A stretch of DNA of 16,620 nucleotides from JAAYZK01 sp964535025 (GTDB lineage: Bacteria; Planctomycetota; Phycisphaerae; SM23-33; FEN-1343), in the NCBI GenBank assembly GCA_964535025.1, contig CAZHRW010000208.1, forward strand, positions 1-16,620, given 5' to 3'. Numbering within the stretch: the first letter of the stretch is position 1; every line of letters starts with the position of its first letter. The notes under the pieces were generated by a model that saw nothing but the letters and a program-made list of their open reading frames with translations, was not told the DNA's origin and made no database searches. A program made the position numbers and the translations under genes. Below, piece by piece: positions 13,435-16,620 of the stretch.

Positions 13435-14789
13435 GCCTGTTTACCTCCTATGGTCAGATCGTCCGCCGCGTCCGGCCGATGCGGATCACCGGGCAGGTCG
13501 CCGGCGTGCGCGGGCTGACGGTCAGCGTCGCCGATTTCGGCGTGCCGGTCGGCTCGGCGTGCCGGATCTACCGGGGCGGACGGCCGGCCGAGGCGCGGGT
13601 GATCGGCTTCGCCGACGACCATACGCTGGTGATGCCCATGGGCTCGACCACCGGCATCCGGCGGGGCGACAAGGTGGTGTGCACCTCCGGCGAGCAGACG
13701 CTCGGCGTCGGGCGGTCGATGCTCGGGCGGGTGCTCAACGCCTTCGGCAAGCCCATCGACGGCAAGGGCCCCCTGACGGTCGAGGGCCGCCGGGCGATCT
13801 ACCCCGACACGATCGACCCGATGCAGCGCGAGCGGATCAGCGAGCCGATCGGCACGGGCATCCGGGCGATCGACGCCCTGCTGACCGTCGGGCGGGGCCA
13901 GCGGATGGGCATCTTCAGCGGGCCCGGGGTCGGCAAGAGCGTCCTGCTGGGCATGGTCGGCCGCTACACCTCGGCCGACGTGACCGTCATCGCCCTGGTC
14001 GGCGAGCGGGGGCGCGAGGTGCGGGACTTCATCGAGAAGGACCTCGGCGACGAGGGCATGAAACGCGCGGTGCTGGTGGTGGCCCCCGGCGACGAGCCGC
14101 CGCTGGTGCGGGTGCAGGCCGGGGCGGTCGCCACGGCCGTCGCCGAGTCCTTCCGCGACAGCGGCTGCGACGTGCTGCTGCTGATGGACTCGCTAACCCG
14201 CCTGGCGATGGCCCAGCGCCAGATCGGCTTGGTGGCCGGGGAGCCGCCGGCGACCAAGGGCTACACGCCCAGCGTGTTCAACCTGCTGCCCGAACTGCTC
14301 GAGCGCAGCGGCCGCACCGCCCGCGGATCGATCACCGGGTTCTACACGGTGCTCGTCGAGGGCGACGACATGAGCGACCCGATCTCCGACGCCGTTCGCT
14401 CCATCACCGACGGGCACGTCTGGCTCAGCCGTGCGCTGGCCAACCGGGGCCAGTACCCGGCGATCGACGTGCTCGAATCGGTCAGCCGCGTCATGATCGA
14501 CGTGACCGACGACGCCCACCGCGACGCGGCCCGCGAGGTGCAGCGGGTGCTGGCGGTGTATCGCGACATCGAGGACCTGGTCAACATCGGCGCCTACGCG
14601 CGGGGCACGACACCCGAGTGCGACCAGGCGGTCGACATGCTCCCGGCGGTGCGGAAGTTCCTCCGCCAGGACATCCACGAGGGCTGCAGCTACGCCCAGG
14701 CCAAGATGGGCCTGGTCGAGCTGGCCAAGACGATTCGTCAGTACAAACCCAGCACCGGCCCCGCCGCCCGACCCCCGGCGGTGGCGTAA
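13431..14789 (+). CDS. fliI: Flagellum-specific ATP synthase-like ATPase FliI
   Basis: The 452-residue ATPase is related to the F1 beta subunit. It shows Walker A GPGVGKS (164-170), the GERGREVRDFIE segment with the catalytic Glu, a Walker B strand VLLLMDSLTR (near 248-257) and the conserved GEPPATKGYTPSVF and LLERSGR motifs. FliI powers and orders substrate unfolding at the flagellar export gate with FliH and FliJ. GAGGAGG at 13417-13423 is correctly spaced before ATG 13431. No motif is missing. Confidence 0.98.
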   Translation: MSLFTSYGQIVRRVRPMRITGQVAGVRGLTVSVADFGVPVGSACRIYRGGRPAEARVIGFADDHTLVMPMGSTTGIRRGDKVVCTSGEQTLGVGRSMLGRVLNAFGKPIDGKGPLTVEGRRAIYPDTIDPMQRERISEPIGTGIRAIDALLTVGRGQRMGIFSGPGVGKSVLLGMVGRYTSADVTVIALVGERGREVRDFIEKDLGDEGMKRAVLVVAPGDEPPLVRVQAGAVATAVAESFRDSGCDVLLLMDSLTRLAMAQRQIGLVAGEPPATKGYTPSVFNLLPELLERSGRTARGSITGFYTVLVEGDDMSDPISDAVRSITDGHVWLSRALANRGQYPAIDVLESVSRVMIDVTDDAHRDAAREVQRVLAVYRDIEDLVNIGAYARGTTPECDQAVDMLPAVRKFLRQDIHEGCSYAQAKMGLVELAKTIRQYKPSTGPAARPPAVA

Positions 14790-14801
14790 CGGACCTGACC
14801 G

Positions 14802-15266
14802 ATGGCAAAGCAGTTCACATTCCGCGTCGAGCCGGTCCTGAAGCTGCGGCGCCAGGCCGAGCAGCTCGCGCTGCAGAAGCTCGCCGACGCCCGGCGGCGG
14901 GTCGGCGAGGCCGACAGCGCCATCGCCCGCCTGCGCGACGAGTTGGCCGAGCAGGACCGGCGGGTCCGCGAGGGCGTGCTGACGGGCAGCGTGGACGTGC
15001 AGTACATGAGCCTCTATCGCCGGCACGTCATGGCCCTGCACCGACGGCTGATCGCCGAGGCCCGGCGGCTGCACGAGGCGACCGTCCGCCTCGACGAACG
15101 GCGCGCCGAGGCCGCCGCGGCGATCAAGCAGCGCAAGGTGCTTCAGGCGCTCAAGGACAAGCAGAAGGCCCGCTACCTCGAGCAGCTCGAGCGGGCCGCC
15201 GGACGCGAGCAGGATGACCTGACGCTGATGCGGGTCGGTCACCGTCGCGTCGAGGAGGCCGGGTGA
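14802..15266 (+). CDS. fliJ: Flagellar export protein FliJ
   Basis: The 154-residue protein opens with FTFRVEPVLKLRRQAEQLAL, the typical FliJ start, and continues as one long coiled coil of Arg, Glu, Ala and Leu with a central VQYMSLYRRHVMALHRRL turn. FliJ is the rotor-like stalk in the FliI hexamer and a chaperone escort. Its family is weakly conserved, so the call rests on the N-terminal pattern, length, coiled coil and position directly after fliI. It overlaps the next gene by four bases if that gene starts at GTG 15263. Confidence 0.9.
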   Translation: MAKQFTFRVEPVLKLRRQAEQLALQKLADARRRVGEADSAIARLRDELAEQDRRVREGVLTGSVDVQYMSLYRRHVMALHRRLIAEARRLHEATVRLDERRAEAAAAIKQRKVLQALKDKQKARYLEQLERAAGREQDDLTLMRVGHRRVEEAG

Positions 15267-15886
15267 CGATGCTCGGGAAACTCTATCACGGCCTGTCGAT
15301 GCTGTGCATCGTGGTGACGCTCTCGGTGGCGGGCCTGGTGGCCTGGCTGTCGGCGACGGACAAGCTGTCGGCCGACAACCGACGCCTGGTGGCGGACCTG
15401 CTCCGCGGGGACGACCCGCTCCACGAGGTGTCTCTGGCGGCGACCCAGCCGGCGACGGCCCACGCGGCGGCGCCGTCGGCGGCGACGGAGCTGGCGATGA
15501 GCGAGGCGGCGGTCGAGCGGACCCGCCTGCTGAGCCGGCGGGCGGTGGCCGAGGTCGAGTACAAGCAGCGGCAGCTCGAACACCTCCGCGCCGAGATCGA
15601 GCGGGAGCGGGAAGCACTGGCCCAACAGCGGATCGCCTTCGCCGAGGAGATCGAGGCCGAGCGCCGGCGCACGAGCGACGAGGGCTTCCAGCGGCAGTTG
15701 AAGGTCTACGAGACGATGGAGCCGCGGCAGGCCAAGGATATCCTCGCCGCGCTGCCGGAGGACCTGGCGGCCCAGTACCTCGCGGAGATGAAGACCCAGG
15801 CCAAGGCCGACGTGATGGGGCGGTTCCGCACGCCCGCCGAACAGGCCAAGCTCCAGCGACTGCTGGCGCTGATGCGTGAGATGTGA
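15263..15886 (+). CDS. MotE/YlxF-like membrane protein
   Basis: The 207-residue protein has one membrane helix (about 11-30), an Ala-rich linker, a coiled coil (about 80-135, VEYKQRQLEHLRAEIEREREAL) and a C-terminal MgtE-N-like segment with YETMEPRQAKDILAALPEDLAAQYLAEM. This matches the MotE/YlxF group found between fliJ and fliK in many bacteria. In Sinorhizobium MotE is a periplasmic chaperone of the motility protein MotC. Whether it does that here is unknown. GTG 15263 overlaps the fliJ stop; ATG 15269 is a good alternative, and GAGGAGG at 15252-15258 suits both. Confidence 0.85.
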   Translation: MTMLGKLYHGLSMLCIVVTLSVAGLVAWLSATDKLSADNRRLVADLLRGDDPLHEVSLAATQPATAHAAAPSAATELAMSEAAVERTRLLSRRAVAEVEYKQRQLEHLRAEIEREREALAQQRIAFAEEIEAERRRTSDEGFQRQLKVYETMEPRQAKDILAALPEDLAAQYLAEMKTQAKADVMGRFRTPAEQAKLQRLLALMREM

Positions 15887-15897
15887 GGACCGACCGG

Positions 15898-16620
15898 ATG
15901 ATTGAGAGCGTTCGACAACAGATTGCTTCCGATGCCTCGGCCATGACCGCCGGCGTCGCCGAGCCGGGTGAGGCGAAGGCGGAGACCTTCAAGACCTTGA
16001 TGGCCACGGCCGAGACGAGCGAGGCGGTCGAGCGCCCGGAGGAAGATCAGACGCCCGGCGAGGTGGGCGAAGGCTGGCCGACGGCCGAGACGACCGACGA
16101 GACGACCGACGAGACGGCCGGCGAGGACACCGACACCGCTGGCGCCGCCGAGCCTCCGCCGGCGGAGACGGCCGAAACGCCCCCGGCGGCCAAGGACGCG
16201 ACGCAGAACGGGGCCAAGGACGCGACGCAGAACGCGGCCAAGGCCACGCTGACGGTGACGCTGGAGCCGCTCGAGGTGCACGCCCGCGCCGCGGCGTCCC
16301 AGGTGGCCGGCGCCGAGAAGCCGGCCTCACCCCCGCCGGCGGCGCCCGAGGGTGTTCCCGCGTCCGAGACGTCCGACGCGGCCGTCGTCGAGGCGACCGG
16401 ACCGACCGACGCCGAGGCCGCGGTGGGCGAGGAGAAACCGCCCGAGAGCGAAACGCCGCGGCAGGCCGTGCGGATCGAGGTCGACGGCGCCAAGGCCGAC
16501 AAGCCGATCGCGACGCCCCCCGAGGCCCCGCCGCCGTCGGCGCCCGAGGCCGCGGCGCAACCGGCCCCGGCGCCCGAAACGAAGCGGCCTGCGGCGACGC
16601 CGGCGCCCGAGCCGGTAGAC
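15898..16620 (+). CDS. fliK: Flagellar hook-length control protein FliK, N-terminal part (runs off window)
   Basis: The frame opened at ATG 15898 (GAGG at 15885-15888) stays open to the window end, giving at least 241 codons with no stop. The visible part is low-complexity and rich in Ala, Glu, Pro and Thr, with short repeats (ETTDETTDETAG, AKDATQN). That is typical of the disordered FliK N-terminus, which acts as the ruler. A short ordered patch, ATLTVTLEPLEVHARAA, interrupts it. The diagnostic C-terminal FliK domain lies outside the window, so the name rests on composition and its position after fliJ and the motE/ylxF-like gene. Confidence 0.75.
   Translation, partial: MIESVRQQIASDASAMTAGVAEPGEAKAETFKTLMATAETSEAVERPEEDQTPGEVGEGWPTAETTDETTDETAGEDTDTAGAAEPPPAETAETPPAAKDATQNGAKDATQNAAKATLTVTLEPLEVHARAAASQVAGAEKPASPPPAAPEGVPASETSDAAVVEATGPTDAEAAVGEEKPPESETPRQAVRIEVDGAKADKPIATPPEAPPPSAPEAAAQPAPAPETKRPAATPAPEPVD
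16186..16242 (+). repeat. In-frame 24-bp tandem repeat within fliK
   Basis: A 24-base unit encoding AKDATQN plus one Ala or Gly occurs twice (16186-16209, 16210-16233), followed by nine bases of a third copy. The two full units differ by one base. Because the length is a multiple of three, copy-number change would lengthen or shorten the presumed ruler region without a frameshift. Confidence 0.85.

Noticed and set aside
1..16620. tRNA, rRNA, riboswitch or phage/IS genes
   Set aside because: No cloverleaf, rRNA-like sequence, recognised riboswitch consensus, transposase or integrase motif was seen on either strand.

Overview
The window looks like a chromosomal fragment of a motile, diderm, high-GC bacterium. 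The best guess is a planctomycete, perhaps Phycisphaerae-like. That is inferred from GC content, codon use, flagellar gene order and the style of the intergenic palindromes; there is no rRNA or marker gene in view to prove it.

Layout. (1) Positions 1-740 hold no confident gene. There is a GC-rich hairpin at 1-56, a striking 21-bp periodic array at 84-354 that can also be read as heptapeptide-repeat coding sequence in two frames, and a cluster of short direct repeats at 491-608. (2) On the minus strand, 826-1701 encodes a homocysteine S-methyltransferase family protein with a plausible promoter at 1788-1816. One repeat from the 533-596 cluster recurs in inverted orientation at 2163-2179, so copies of it flank this gene. 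(3) A plus-strand regulatory block follows: a promoter with a perfect 18-bp palindromic operator at 2329-2346, a short MerR-type regulator (2364-2744), a membrane-anchored TPR protein (2884-5331), a FlgN-like protein (5328-5816), a soluble sensor kinase (5813-6679) and a sigma-54 activator response regulator (6672-8057). The last four genes overlap by 4-8 bases. (4) The flagellar basal-body/export operon follows: flgB, flgC, fliE, fliF, fliG, fliH, fliI, fliJ, a motE/ylxF-like gene and the start of fliK, which runs off the window end.

The genes fit a two-tier flagellar hierarchy. The MerR protein may control its own promoter and perhaps the block behind it. The kinase and its sigma-54 activator would then switch on a -24/-12 promoter at 8185-8200, just upstream of flgB. 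FlgB, FlgC and FliE build the proximal rod, FliF the MS ring and FliG the rotor. FliH, FliI and FliJ form the export ATPase complex. The MotE/YlxF-like protein and FliK act in motor assembly and hook-length control.

The operon carries three unusual insertions: two related long-palindrome elements (8697-8850 between flgB and flgC; 11337-11629 between fliF and fliG), and a tandem duplication of the fliE-fliF junction (9599-9748) that left a second hairpin, ribosome-binding site and five-codon fliF-like mini-ORF.
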